DNA of 64,000 nucleotides from Aplectana chamaeleonis. Lineage: Eukaryota; Nematoda; Chromadorea; Rhabditida; Cosmocercidae. Shown piece after piece: positions 21,401 through 32,514 of the stretch. Within the stretch, counting starts at the first letter, position 1; each line of letters starts with the position of its first letter. Position numbers and translations under genes: made by a program. Under the pieces are notes generated by a model. That model was not told where the DNA came from. It saw nothing but the letters and a program-made list of their open reading frames with translations, and ran no database searches. The stretch spans positions 3,154,001 to 3,218,000 of the forward strand of contig JAPDOI010000020.1 of the NCBI GenBank assembly GCA_029168955.1, written 5' to 3'.

Positions 21401-24400
21401 AATCAAAAATCACTGCGGGATTTTGTGCAACAGGCGAAAGAATCGATTTTATTAATTGGTATTTATCGATAATAACTGATGAGCAAAACTGCCCAACCAA
21501 GAGAACCAATCCCATCAGCAATCACCACTCCTCGCCACGTTTTGTGTCAAAAGCGCAAAAATCGATTACCCTATTTACTCTAATAGAAGTACACCTCTAT
21601 TTGAAGTACACCTCTAATAGAAGTACACTTGAAAGGGAAGGCTGAGTATTAGAAGTTCATCCTCTATTTGAAGTACACCTCTATTAGAAGTACATATAAA
21701 ATACAGGTCTGAGTATTAGAAGTACACCCTCTATTTGGAGTACACCTCTTTTAGAAGTACACCTCTTTCCGGAGTGGACCCACGGTACTTGGGTAAGTGA
21801 TTGGCAACACGAATGTGGCATTTGAGAGAGACCAGTTTTCCCGAGATTTTTTTCAATAATGTGAGGTTTGAATATTCACAAAAAAACTATCGGCCATCCC
21901 TTTCTTGGTCAAAGATTGCTTGTATGGGACAACTTACGATGAAACCTCAGCGAATTCAAATGACGAGGAAAAAATGCAAAGCTAAAGTTTGACATTGGTG
22001 TTATTCGAGGCGAATGCACGGAGTTTATTTAGGTTCTTTACAAATATTTTTGTTTGATTGGATTTTAGTCGATCAAAGTCGACTTGTTTTGGCCCTAGAC
22101 GTTGACTTTAGCGGTGCCTGAAGAACCAAGATTCCCCAGCGTTACGAAGATTTTATCATTAACGTATAAAAATCGCTTATACGACGGGGAAATCAGAAAC
22201 CACCAATGGTAAACTTTACCTATAGTGGATTGTGGACGCAAAGAACTCGCTTCTCGAAAAGCTGTTGTCAGGTCGTTCAAGAACCGGGCTTTTCAATCGC
22301 TCTGGACGGCTCGAAAGGCGATCAGTTGAAGGCAGTGTTCACAATAAATTTCACTTCCGATACCTCGACGGTTTACGGAAGGTCTGGTGCCCTGTATAGC
22401 AAGGCATGCTTGAAAACCACGTGAAAAACGAGTTTCTGAGCCAAAATAGGCCCTCCGTTTTTTTACGCTCATTTTTGAGCGTGGAGGAATTGACCGCTAT
22501 GAAGGCGCAATCAAGCGATCAGCTCACTCATCAGTACTTCCTTGACTTGATTATTCCTGTAATCTGAGTCTTCATTTGTTCACATCGAGAGGGCGGAAGT
22601 GGAGCACCGGGCGATTCTGGGACACCAGATTTCTTGTTTGCAGCTGTTATTTTGCCACTCCTGGCTCGTTTTTTACCGTTTTTTCGACACTGGGAGCCTA
22701 GAATCCTTCTCGCATACAATTTCACTGTGGAAAGTCACCTAGGATGTTCATCGTGAGAGCTGCCTTTAAATTGTTTTTAAGCATAACAAGTCGATGAAGC
22801 ACGTGTCAACAAAATCGAAAACGAACTTATACATTTTTGGAAGAAATTAACTTGGAAAATGTGTGAATATATGATATCAGAGATTGTGGAAGCATCAATT
22901 CAATTGAGCCTAGTCTGAAATTTTATTACATACAAGGTTTTGGTGTTATACTGGAATTCATAAAATGTGAGGAGTCTACCATTGGAAATTCAAAAAATTG
23001 CGCCGAACAATAGAAGTACACCCTCTATTAGAAGTACACCTCTAATAGAAGTACACCAAACAGAGAGGTCTGAGAACTAGAAGTACAGCCTCTATTTGAA
23101 GTACACCTCTAATAGAAGTACATATAAAATAGGGGTCTGAGTATTAGAAGTACATGTACTTATAGAAGAGAAAATACGGTATATTGATTATCGATCATGA
23201 CGTGTCATGAGTACGAATTCCGACAAGTTCAGTAACAATTGGCGGCCAACTTTCACTTCAACCTAATAGAATTCGAAGCAAGTCGAGTTTCAAAATAGTA
23301 TTAATTGTTATCGGATAGAGGAAAAGTTGTGCTCTCAAATGGTTTCATTCAAAAACCTCACTTGATCAAAAAAAGTACGAGCGAAAAGGGAAACTTCGCA
23401 TATTTGGACAAAAATTTCGAACCAATAGTAAAGAATGGAAGAAAACAACAACCCACCAGTTTCCTCTTCCTCGTCTCTCTCCGCTTTCGGGCGGCCTCGA
23501 TCCTCTTCTGGCGCTCCCTTTCCGCCTCCAAATCCTCCTCACGTTCTTTTTCTCGCTTTAGTCGCATTCGATCTTCACGATACGACTTCTCCATCTTATC
23601 CACATTTCTCGACTTATACCTCGCTCTATATCTCATCTCTCTTTCCAGCTCTTCCGACTGTCGCGAGGAAGAAGGACCTCAAAATTAGAACGAGAGTGGT
23701 TGCCTTGTTCTTTTAAAGAAATGTCTGCTGGTAGAAATCCTACCTCTAAACTTCCCATGGTCATCTGAGAAGGCATGTGATATTTTGCCAGGTTTGGACG
23801 CCTTTCTCGGCTTTTCCTTAGCCTTTCGCTCAGCCTAAAACTTTGATTCAGCAAAAATTATTCTAACTAGGGAACCTTGCAGGGCCATCCCCAACATTTC
23901 AAAGATGATGAATGTTATTTTCGTGAATTCCGATCAAATAGTAGCAATGATTGGGCCACCAGATCGCGTTCTAGAGCTCTTCTGTACAGCAGCACTCATA
24001 TGATTGGCCACGGTATCAACTCCACTGAAAGTCGAACTACCAGGGGACTCCTGGTTCAAGAAAAAGTTATTTTCGTGAATTCCGATCAAATAGTAGCAAT
24101 GCTACCGGTCTGGCCGTAGGCTATGATCGAGACATTAATAACCGTGCAAGCAGGACAACACCGGTTCCTCTACGTCGTCGAGGACCCAGGCTTGGCTAAT
24201 GCTGGGTGTGAATACCTGCAGGAACTCGAAGAGTTGCGTTCCCTTATTCAACTCTAGCTTAATTGACGACACTCCAGCGTACGAAATGTGGTTGACGGGC
24301 ACCCCCGGCTCCTTACCCAGCGGGCCTTGCTCTCACAGCGACCTGGATCTGACCCTTCGAGTCCACAACGGCATTATGGAGATGGCGCATGTCTTCAACC

Positions 24401-27400
24401 TTATCTCGGAGCTCATCACGTTTTCCCTCCAGCTGCGACTTTGGGAACTGTTTTCATCCATTTTGTCTCTGAACTTTTGCTGCTGCCTCATGGTATGGCT
24501 TTTCTCTGCGGCTAGGCTTGCTTGTATCGTTTCCGACCGGCTTTTTTCCAATTCCAACGCCATTCGCCACGAGTTCAGCTGCTCAGCCTTTATGCCGACA
24601 GTCTGCCTCAAACGCTGAACTTGACTCTGCACCATTTCGTGGCATTGATCTTTAATCGCAATTTGACTCTGCAGCATTTGCACGCTCTCATCCATCAAAG
24701 CCAATCGATTCTTGACATCCTCCAATTCTGTTTCAAGCAGAGCTTGTTCGGCCTTCGACGGTGCCACAACCAGTAAAAAGTTTACCGATGAAATTTCCTG
24801 CGCGGTCCGTGTTCCAATTTGCTAACGTTGCACTAGAATGGCTTGGCTCCCATGTAACGTCAGAAAAAGACGCAAAAGAAAAAAAGCACTCTTTTTGTTC
24901 CCCGTTTTCACCAGTGCACAAGCTAAACAAATGAAAACACCGACAAAAAACAAGATATCAAGCGAAATGAACGCTTGGACGGGATAGATCGCACAGGAAG
25001 TTATCGACAGTTTATTTAAAACACAGAAAAATTCACAAGCAGAATGAATATCTTAAACAAAACAAACAATAGCAGGCAAGTTGGGAAAAGTGGGACAAGG
25101 AGGAGGAAGAGAGAATGAGGCAGAGAATGCCCGGCCACATGGAAGAAAGGAGAAAAACACTGATCTTTTTTCCCGTCCTCTCCGCCGAGCCAAGAACACT
25201 GATCCTTTTTTCCCATCCTCTCCGCCTAAAACATTTATCTGCTACAACCGTCTTCCCCGGGGGAGTGACGTCCCGGCACTTCCTCGACGCTGAGACCTTT
25301 TTAAGACTCGCTGACACCCGTTTTAGGCCTGGTACCCTTCTCTACCTCTTCCTCCTCTTTTCCCGCGGCCTTTATAAGCAAAAGCCGGTGTGGGAGGCAT
25401 TGTAGCCGTGGGCATGTATTGCCATTGTGGCATCAAACTATGCTGAAAAGGAGGGGTGGCGAACATAAGACTGTGGTCGCATCAAATTGCAGTCTTTCGG
25501 AGGATTCACCTCTTGCGATGTCCGGTCTTGTTCTCTTATATGGATGTTCTCGTGGCTTCAACTCGATCGATGTAAGAACAATAGGCTGCCACTCTTCCGG
25601 AATCACTATTTCACTCCTAATGATGTCCTTCAAAGACGCCATGAAATCTTCCACTATTTTGAGTACACGTCTTCTGGTAATTAACGTGGATGAAGGCCAA
25701 CAGTCTAAAACGGCTCTGACGTCGACTCTACCAGCGGCACCATACAGCAGATGTTGTTATTCATGCTCATAGCCGATAACTTCGCAACTTCATCCATTTC
25801 TCGAGCGTCTATACGGCATTGTTTCCATGCTTCTTCACCTCTAGGCGGTGCGAAAATCACTAGTTTCGCTCCAGTAAGGGTTGACTTCGCTATCGTACCT
25901 GCCAATTTAAGCCATGATGTTCGATGAATGGGCGTGTCGGTTGTTGGTCCCACGAAAACTAGATTTCGTCTAGTCTCTGCCAGTTGAGTACGTGCTGGAT
26001 TGAGATCGACAATGACCATCGTCTTCGAGTTGCCGGCTGCGAGGCAATATTCGTCAGCAGCATTGTGAGTTTTGAGTTACGGTAAGCATTGTGCGAGTTC
26101 TTGCCCAGCTGGCTCCTTTTGCATTGTTGCAAATTCGAGAGAGCCGCGTTGATGTGCGTCATCTCCTTGAAGCGTTCGCCTTCAACTTCAGACTCTTTCA
26201 CGCGCGCAGATCCAGCCAGGCCAACAAGGTGCAGTTAAGCGTCTCGGAACGCCTCTGAGGTTTTATTGGATCCCTGCATTGCCAGCTCAAACACGGCATG
26301 ACTTCGACTGAACTGCTCGTTGCACTTTGTGGCGGCCGTTGACCTTGTACTGTCTGCTATGGCTATGATCTTTCCAATATCCTCAAGGTCTTCTATCTGG
26401 GTACACTTCAGACCGTTGACCACGGTAGCGCCGCAGCCCATTGAGACTTCCAATTTCTTCCTCTCAGCTAGCAAATCATAGACCTCCTCGTCATAGACAT
26501 CCAGAAATGAAGCTTTGAACTCGATTTTGAAGTCCAAATCCGACAGTTTACCCTTTAACTGGAAAAGATACATCACTGCTCGTGAGATCATTTCTTCAAA
26601 TTGGCCCTCCCCTTCTCGCATAGTATACGTTTTACCGCTACCGGTCAGGCCGTAGGCTATAATCGAGACATTGTAACCGTGCAAGCAGGACATGACCAGT
26701 TCCTCTACGTCGTCGAAGACCAGGGCTTGGCTAATACTGGGTGTGAATACCTGCAGGAACTCGAAGAGTAGCGTTCCCTTATTCTGCTCTAGCTGAATTG
26801 ACGACACCCCAGCGTACGAAATGTGAATGACGGGCACCTCCGGCTCCTTACCCAGCAAGGCCTTACTCTCGCAGCGACCTGGATCTGACCCTTCGACTCC
26901 ACAACGGCATTATGGAGAAGGCGCATGTCTTCATCCTTATCCCGAAGCTCATCACGTTTTCCCTCCAGCTGCGACTTTGGGAACCTGTTTTCATCCATTT
27001 TGTCTCTGAACTTTTGCTGCAGCCTCATGGTATGGCTTTTCTCTGCGGCTAGGCTTGCTTGTATCGTTTCCGACCGGCTTTTTTCCAATTCCAACGCCAT
27101 TCGCCACGAGTTCAGCTGCTCAGCCTTCATGCCGATAGTCTGCCTCAAACGCTGAACTTGACTCTGCACCATTTCGTGGCTTTGATCTTTAATCGCAATT
27201 TGCAGCATTTGCACGCTCTCATCCATCAAAGGCAATCGATTCTTGACATCCTCCAGCTCTGTTTCAAGCAGAGCTTGTTCGGCCTTCGACGGTGCCACTG
27301 CCAAAAAAATTTTGCCGAAGTAATTTCCTGTGCGGTCAGTGTTCCAATTTGCTAACGTTGCACTAGAATGGCTTGACCCCCATGTGACGTCAGAAAAAAG

Positions 27401-29664
27401 ATGCGAAAGAGAGAAAACTCTCTTTGTTCCCCGTTTTCACTAGTGCACACGCTAAACAAATAAAAACACCGACAAAAAAAAACAATATATCAAGCGAAAT
27501 GAACGCTTGGACGGAATAGATCGGACACAGGAAATTATCGACAGTTTATATAAAACACAGAAAAAAATTCACGAACTGAATGAATATCCTAAACAAAACA
27601 AACAATAGCAGGCAAGTTGGGAAAAGTGAGACAAGGAGGAGGAAGAGAGGATGAGGCAGAGAATGCCCGGCCACACGAAAGAAAGGAAAAAAAACACTGA
27701 TCCTTTTTTCCCGTCCTCTCCGCCTAAAACTTTAATTCAGCAAAAATTATTCTAACTAAGGAACCTTGCAGGGCCATCCCCAAGATTTCAAGGATGATGA
27801 ATGTTTTCTGGTCAATTCTGGCTCGCTATTTCCGAATCTGAAATCGGACTTTGCTGCGGACACCGCTGAACGAAATTATAAGCGTTTTTGAAGCTTTGTG
27901 AGAAGATAACATCGGCATGGATCCTAAAGAGACTTTGCGTTCCCCATCGGGGGTTTGCGCAAACTCGGTGCACCTATGTTATAGCATTAACACCGAGTTT
28001 GCGCCAAACTTCAACAGTGAACGCAAAGTCTCTTCAGGATCCATGCCGACGTTGAGGGTAGCCGAGTTTTAGGGTGTTAGAAAAAATTTGGATTCGGCTC
28101 AAAACTTTCAACTGGGGGGTTAATCAGGGCGATGAAGCAAATTTGGGGTCTGTTTGTCGCTATACTTAGGGCTACAGCAGGTTACGATAGGCATAATGCC
28201 TTTTAGCTGGCGTTACGTACATTAACAATTCGAAAATCAAAAAATGGGCGTAAAATTCGTGTTGGGCGTCCCAAATAACACCCCGAGAGAAATTCTTAGC
28301 CAAATCTGGGACTCTGACCAAGCTTCCGTACACCCAACGTAACCAACCGAAACATATAGCGAAAATCGATAAGCTGATTGCAGGTTCGTCTTTAGCACTG
28401 CAAATTATTCCCACAGCAACAATTTGAGCCATATCTATCGTAGCACTCCAGAAATCCTCATAAGTCGCGATTTGCCATCAAATTTCCCCCCGTTTGGGAA
28501 GCTTTGAACGAATCAAGTCGAAAACTTTGGAAAATCGACAAATAAACCACAGATTTGGGATCAGCGCGCCAAATAACCCACCTGGAATGATTTTGAGTGA
28601 AATCTGAAACATTTTTTTTGCAACGCTTCCAAAGCCCTATCCTCTGTAGAACGTCGTAATTCTCACGACAAGGAATGAGCGGAATAAAAATATGAAATTT
28701 CGGAAATCGGTTTTCGGGTTTGGGAACCGACTTTTTTTCTCGAATTTCGGGCGAATCGGGAGCGAAACGCCTGAAAATGCGCGAAACTGCGTGTTTCGAA
28801 ACGCGAAACACAGAATTCCTCCCATCCCTGCTAACGACTCATAGCGCGAGCGGCGCGCGCGACTCTGCTCCCTTCGTCTTTCATGCGCTCTCTCACTGTC
28901 TGTAACCTCCGATCCGTAGCAGCACGCGTAGAAACCATGAGGATTTTATAGCCTTTAATTGGTATAAATAAACGCCGCACCGAAAATCCGTAAAAGTCCA
29001 AAACGCTATTAGTGTGTGCAAAATTTGGAACATGTGCCTTCACCCAGAATCTGCTCAATGGGGTAGTTTTGGGCACTGAACACAATAATGAGGTCCGTTT
29101 CCGGACTTTCCAAACACTAATGCGCGTTTTTGAGAGAAAAAAAAGGCGCTTAACCAACAATTAAATGCTTCTAGCCTTTTCAAACCTGTAGCTAATGGAT
29201 CTTCAGCTTATTCTCTTAAAAACTAAGAAACCGACTTAGAATTCAAGCTCTGTACGTCAAGTTATCCATTATTGCGCTTTTTAGCCAAATTCATCCAAGG
29301 AGTACAAACTTCACGTTCAGCTCAGCTGCAGGAAATACGAAATTTGACCGGCTATAACTTTTTTCGCGAATGCCCGCAGCGAAATTCGAGTTCAGATTCG
29401 AAGAGGGCGTGCAAGAGCTGAACAGAAAACATTCATCAGCTTCCTGATCCGGGGGAACTCCATGCGAGGTTCCCTAGTTAACAGGCACAAATAGCTGCAA
29501 AAAATCTTACCTCCGTCTTATCAAAATCATAAATCTGATAAATCAATCCAAACGCCTGATGTCCTATGATATGCTTCTGATATTCATGACGATCCATATA
29601 CATATCGCCACAAATGTAGCATAGATGATGTTTTACAGCAGACGGCAACTGCCTCTCGTTATTT
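18462..29664 (-). CDS. Zinc-finger / charged-coil protein gene (family not recognised)
   Basis: Five minus-strand exons join with consistent phases: 29664-29511, 23834-23744, 23677-23457, 19091-19010 and 18820-18629. A weak last exon, 18529-18462 with stop, would fit the phase. The first exon holds a C2H2 finger (CYICGDMYMDRHEYQKHIIGH). The third is an Arg/Lys/Glu-rich coiled coil (MRLKREKEREEDLEAERERQ). The fifth is Ser/Pro/Thr-rich and ends with a second possible finger (CPYCGMKEFF then H). Such composition suits a nuclear nucleic-acid-binding protein, but I cannot name the family. The 5' exons are not found; the first listed exon begins mid-codon, so the start lies above 29664. The introns of 5.7 and 4.4 kb contain the kinesin copies and several foldback elements. 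Confidence 0.72.
19858..20564. mobile_element. Foldback element with about 225-bp inverted arms, TGA target duplication
   Basis: The arms 19858-20090 and 20335-20564 are close reverse complements (CAAGGGAAGTATAAG ends; GGGTACCCAACACTATTTCACT, here split, and TTAACAATTCATAGACTAGG inside). TGA lies directly outside both ends (19855-19857, 20565-20567), suggesting a 3-bp target duplication. The 245-bp centre is unique and non-coding. It sits in an intron of the zinc-finger gene. Confidence 0.85.
20565..21568. other. Intronic sequence with a small TIR fragment
   Basis: Within the intron of the zinc-finger gene. 20836-20962 has inverted TACCGTAATTCCTG/CAGGAAATACGG ends and CCTCTATTTGAAC repeats, so it is a short relative of the element at 21570-23182. 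No gene seen in the rest. Confidence 0.5.
21570..23182. mobile_element. TIR element with tandem CTCTATTTGAAGTACAC repeats at both ends
   Basis: Both ends carry arrays built from CTCTATTTGAAGTACAC and CTCTAATAGAAGTACAC (21575-21765 and 23010-23155), flanked by inverted TACCCTATTTAC-like and AAAATACGGTA-like termini. The interior, 1.2 kb, has no convincing gene and is itself interrupted by the MITE at 22327-22769. Intronic. Confidence 0.65.
22327..22769. mobile_element. TTAA-AGGCAGTG MITE relative, nested
   Basis: Left GAAGGCAGTGTTCACAATAAA and right CATCGTGAGAGCTGCCTTTAA are inverted relatives of the 3082-3573 family. The interior is different and GC-richer. An open frame on the minus strand (22725-22531) is rich in basic residues but is not supported as a gene. 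Confidence 0.7.
24092..25213 (-). pseudogene. Kinesin-14-like retrocopy A, truncated at the P-loop
   Basis: Intronless minus-strand copy of a kinesin. A coiled-coil region (24767-24333) is followed by the start of a C-terminal motor domain that breaks off exactly in the nucleotide-binding loop (AYGQTGS, about 24095), with in-frame stops before it. The upstream 450 bp (24770-25213) is nearly identical to the sequence upstream of copy B. The junction of coil and motor (VAVRARP then LGKEP) is out of frame. A 36-bp direct repeat (23914-23949 and 24066-24101) marks the truncation point. Inactive. Confidence 0.85.
25433..27722 (-). pseudogene. Kinesin-14-like retrocopy B, nearly full length but frameshifted
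   Basis: An intronless minus-strand kinesin with an N-terminal coiled coil (27304-26860) and a C-terminal motor (26858-25705), the order typical of kinesin-14 minus-end motors. Motor motifs are YGLTGSGKTYTM (P-loop, with Leu where Gln is usual), FSRSHAVFEL (switch I), LVGLAGSA (switch II, normally DLAGSE) and NAYRNSKLTMLL. Frames change at about 26865, 26225 and 26020. A tail segment follows to about 25433. The lost switch residues and frameshifts indicate a pseudogene. The absence of any intron over 1.6 kb, in a genome where host genes are finely split, points to a processed copy. Confidence 0.85.
27911..28050. mobile_element. Hairpin MITE, GCGCAAACTCGGTGC family, copy 2
   Basis: ATCGGCATGGATCC at the left and GGATCCATGCCGAC at the right bound a 140-bp near-perfect stem with the conserved inner block GCGCAAACTCGGTGC / CACCGAGTTTGCGCC around CTATGTTATAGCAT. 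Confidence 0.88.
28070..28620. repeat. Dispersed CCAAATAACCCC repeat, palindromic
   Basis: Units of about 110-130 bp recur with the core ATTCGTGTTGGGCGTCCCAAATAAC, then a stretch like GAGTCAAATCTGGGAC and CAAACTACCGTA. 28070-28190 carries the unit in reverse orientation and 28195-28620 in forward orientation, so the element is an inverted repeat centred near 28190. The same family is at 50930-51062 plus 51583-51840, and at 55620-55985 plus 56140-56420. Confidence 0.7.
28670..28830. mobile_element. Short hAT-type MITE, relative of 13951-14634
   Basis: The ends AAGGAATGAGCGGAA and CCTCCCATCCCTG are inverted relatives of CAGGGATGAGCGG. Flanking CTCACGAC (28662-28669) and CTAACGAC (28831-28838) match at 7 of 8 positions, a decayed 8-bp target duplication. 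The core is GGAAATCGG/TTTCGG repeats. Confidence 0.75.
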
Positions 29665-29800
29665 CTAAAGACAAATAAGTCAATTTTACCTCGAGAGTGG
29701 ACTCGAGTAAATCAAGATCTGAAACTTTTCGCTGAAAACTCGTCACCTTTCTAATCGAATTTTGATTAATATTGGGAGATAGAAACATTCAAATCCTCTC

Positions 29801-30146
29801 AAAGGCAGTCTTGATGATAACTTTTGTCTCGTTTTTTTTTCGCCAAAAATTGTGAAAGGTCTGGGTTTCATTGGAGCGATAGTGTCAAAGGAACGGACAA
29901 AAATGAGCTCGAAAGAGCCCTTATCGGCTCCGAAATCTGCTCGCGCTAGTCCTTTCTAATCAATCGATGCGTATCTGATACACTCGAGGAAAGGACTAGC
30001 GCGAGCGGATTCTCGGGGCCGATACGACCTCCTTCGGGCTCGCTTTTGTTAGTTCTTTCGACCCTATCGCTCCAATAAGACCTTGATCTTCCAAATTCCG
30101 GCGAAAACAAACGAAGACGAAATTTATCGCGGACACTGCCTTTAAC
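29801..30146. mobile_element. TTAA-AGGCAGTG MITE relative with internal hairpin
   Basis: AAAGGCAGTCTTGATGATAA at the left and TTATCGCGGACACTGCCTTTAA at the right. The interior is a second inverted repeat around 29975 (GCTCGCGCTAGTCCTTTC / AAAGGACTAGCGCGAGCGG). The copy at 55178-55620 shares this interior. Confidence 0.8.
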
Positions 30147-31162
30147 AATATATTTTTACAATTCTTTAAATTCTCGTATACACAATAACCTTGAGATAAT
30201 CAAGCAGGTTCATGCGGCCTGTTGCGGCAAATTCAGGCAAAGAGACTGAACTCCTAGTAGAGCTAAAGCTCGGGAAAAATAGTCACCATCCCCCAAGAGC
30301 TTGATTTTTTGTCCTGTAGGTCGACCACTCACGCAGAACTCACTGAAAGGTTCGTGCCACCCCGCCGTCACCAGTGCCGCAGTGATGAGAGGGCAGCCAG
30401 GTAGCCGTGAGTGAGGCATGAATCCAAGATTAAGCAGGTCGTTGCGCTAATTTCTGACGGAGCTACGAGCACCTGTTAGCCAAAATTTTTAAAAAATTCG
30501 AGATTTTTCACGATCCTCCCCCGAGATAAAAAAAACCTTTACCTTTTTTGAAAAAGGGAAAGTAGGTAGAAAATTCAAATTTGTGGTAATCTTTACGACC
30601 CCCCCCCCAAAATTTTCATTTTTTTGACAAGACAATGGGAATCTTATTTTTTACGACCCCACTTCTCGCTTGCGATCGAAATTTTTACGACGCCCATCAC
30701 TATCACCGTTAAGTCTCAACACAACACCACCTGACCCTGTATTGAAACACTCATATCACCTGAGGTTCAATTGTTGCGTGGCCTGGAAGGCTTCTAACGA
30801 TTACGACCATTCGATGTGACCCCTCAGAACGAATTAGCGACTTTGGAAGCTCTATCTGTGCAATCGATTTCAACCCACTCTTAGATTTTTCCGAAATTCT
30901 ATAAGCCATCGAGGATCTACACCCCTCAGAGGAACCTAACAGGAGCTTGCGTCGCAGCGAAATTGGTGACCCCGTTCGACAGGGCGAGAAGAAGTAAGCG
31001 TGGTCTTGGGAACTCGCGAAATCGGCGACACGAGCGACAAAGATGGCTAAAGTCCTTTACTTCGCGCGACGTATCGATCGCCGCAAACGGCTCGCGGTGG
31101 CTCTTGCGCGGCACATTTTTTTACTCATCCCACGACAGCTAGCTTTGCCGCAACGCCACTCT
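30147..31162. other. Repeat remnants, no supported gene
   Basis: 30480-30710 contains repeated ACGACCCC / TTTTTACGAC words similar in reverse complement to 50500-50690. A minus-strand stretch at 30419-30210 encodes LLGDGDYFSRALAL, faintly like the OTU protease GDG.C..RA motif but without the Cys. It is too short to call. Confidence 0.4.
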
Positions 31163-31168
31163 GACTCT

Positions 31169-32343
31169 GGCAAACTGGGGCGTCGACAACAGGTTGATCC
31201 GCCCACCGTGAGTCACCGCTGGCCAACGCGCCGATATTCGGCGGGGCCGTGGCCGCGAGTTATGCTCTGGTCGATGTCGAGCTGTTGCACAGCAATTACG
31301 GCCGCGAATTATGATCTCGTCGGTGTCGAGCTGTTGCACAGCTAACGCTCTAGATACAAGGAAAGTATACGACGCATTTTTCAGGCATGCTGTGAGTGAT
31401 GAAAGCTCAGCCGGTTGAATTACCCAAATTTGCGGTACAGTGGCCCCGCCCAGCATCTGGAGGAGCTGCCTATCCGGTGGTGACCGCAGTGGAGGCTGGG
31501 CGACACAGCCGCGACGCGTGTTGGAGTGCCGACCGCGACGCGTGTCGGAGTGCCGACCGCGACGCGTGTCGGAGTGCCGACCGCGACGCGTGTCGGAGTG
31601 CCGACCGCGACGCGTGTCGGAGTGCCGACCGCGACGCGTGTCGGAGTGCCGACCGCGACGCGTGTCGGAGTGCCGACCGCGACGCGTGTCGGAGTGCACC
31701 GCGACGCATGTCGGAGTGCCGACCGCGACGCGTGTCGGAGTGCCGACCGCGACGCGTGTCGGAGTGCACCGCGACGCATGTCGGAGTGCCGACCGCGACG
31801 CGTGTCGGAGTGCCGACCGCGACGCGTGTCGGAGTGCCGACCGCGACGCGGGTCGGAGTGCCGCCCGCGACGCGTGTCGGAGTGCCGACCGCGACGCGTG
31901 TCGGAGTGCCGACCGCGACGCGTGTCGGAGTGCCGACCGCGACGCGTGTCGGAGTGCCGACCGCGACGCGTGTCGGAGTGCCGACCGCGACGCGTGTCGG
32001 AGTGCACCGCGACGCATGTCGGAGTGCCGACCGCGACGCGTGTCGGAGTGCAGACCGCGACGCGTGTCGAGGTGCCCACCGCGACGCATGCCGGTGTGCC
32101 GACCGCGACGCGTGTCGGTAAAAAGTATTACCGAAGCTTGATGAAACAGTCCTGTAGGATGTGAACTGCTGCTAAAAAGGCCGCTGAACGCGACATATCG
32201 AGTTGTCAACAGCCCGACAACAGGCGGACGTCGCTGAGCAACGGGCAGGTCTCAGGCTGACAATACGCGAGAATTGAGTTGTCAACAGGAAGCGGTTTAT
32301 GAGATGACAACTTTTCAACCTGTTGTCGACGCCCCAGTTTGCC
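31169..32343. mobile_element. Inverted-repeat element enclosing a minisatellite
   Basis: A 29-bp sequence at 31169-31197 (core GGCGTCGACAACAGG) is repeated as an exact or near-exact reverse complement at 32315-32343. Between them lie short GTCGAGCTGTTGCACAGC direct repeats (31275-31340) and the 24-bp minisatellite. No transposase is present. A related sequence, GTTCAATTACCCAAGTTTGAGGT, split here for length, recurs at 62490-62520 beside another element. Confidence 0.7.
31500..32118. repeat. 24-bp GC-rich minisatellite, about 25 units
   Basis: The unit is TGCCGACCGCGACGCGTGTC followed by GGAG. Some units lack the second CCGA (22 bp, TGCACCGCGACGCATG). Because 24 is divisible by three, four or five frames stay open across 600 bp on both strands (for example DACRSADR and RHASRSAL repeats). 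The two-base-short units shift frames, showing that no frame is under selection. Not a gene. Confidence 0.95.
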
Positions 32344-32514
32344 TGAGGACATACCCTAATAATAACAATTTCTTCTCTCTGAACGCTCAATCGGTAATTA
32401 CACCAGCGATTTCAACTCAAAAGTGCGTCTTTGGGTGGTATGCTCAAATGTTTCTAACTCACAACCCCTCAGCCGACCCCTCCCCTACATTCCCATCCAC
32501 TGGGCATACCTACC

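Noticed and set aside
22531..22725. Basic minus-strand frame inside the nested MITE
   Set aside because: It lies fully within a non-coding MITE-like element and lacks supporting features.
27911..28050. microRNA precursor
   Set aside because: The stem is far longer than a pre-miRNA, is present in five dispersed copies and has transposon-like ends. A regulatory RNA role remains only a hypothesis.
30210..30419. Possible OTU-protease motif (GDGDYFSRAL)
   Set aside because: The catalytic Cys position is Tyr, only a short segment is visible, and no other OTU motif follows.
31139..32209. 356-residue minus-strand frame and several overlapping 200-residue frames
   Set aside because: They follow the 24-bp minisatellite, whose period is a multiple of three. 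Frames on both strands are open for that reason alone.
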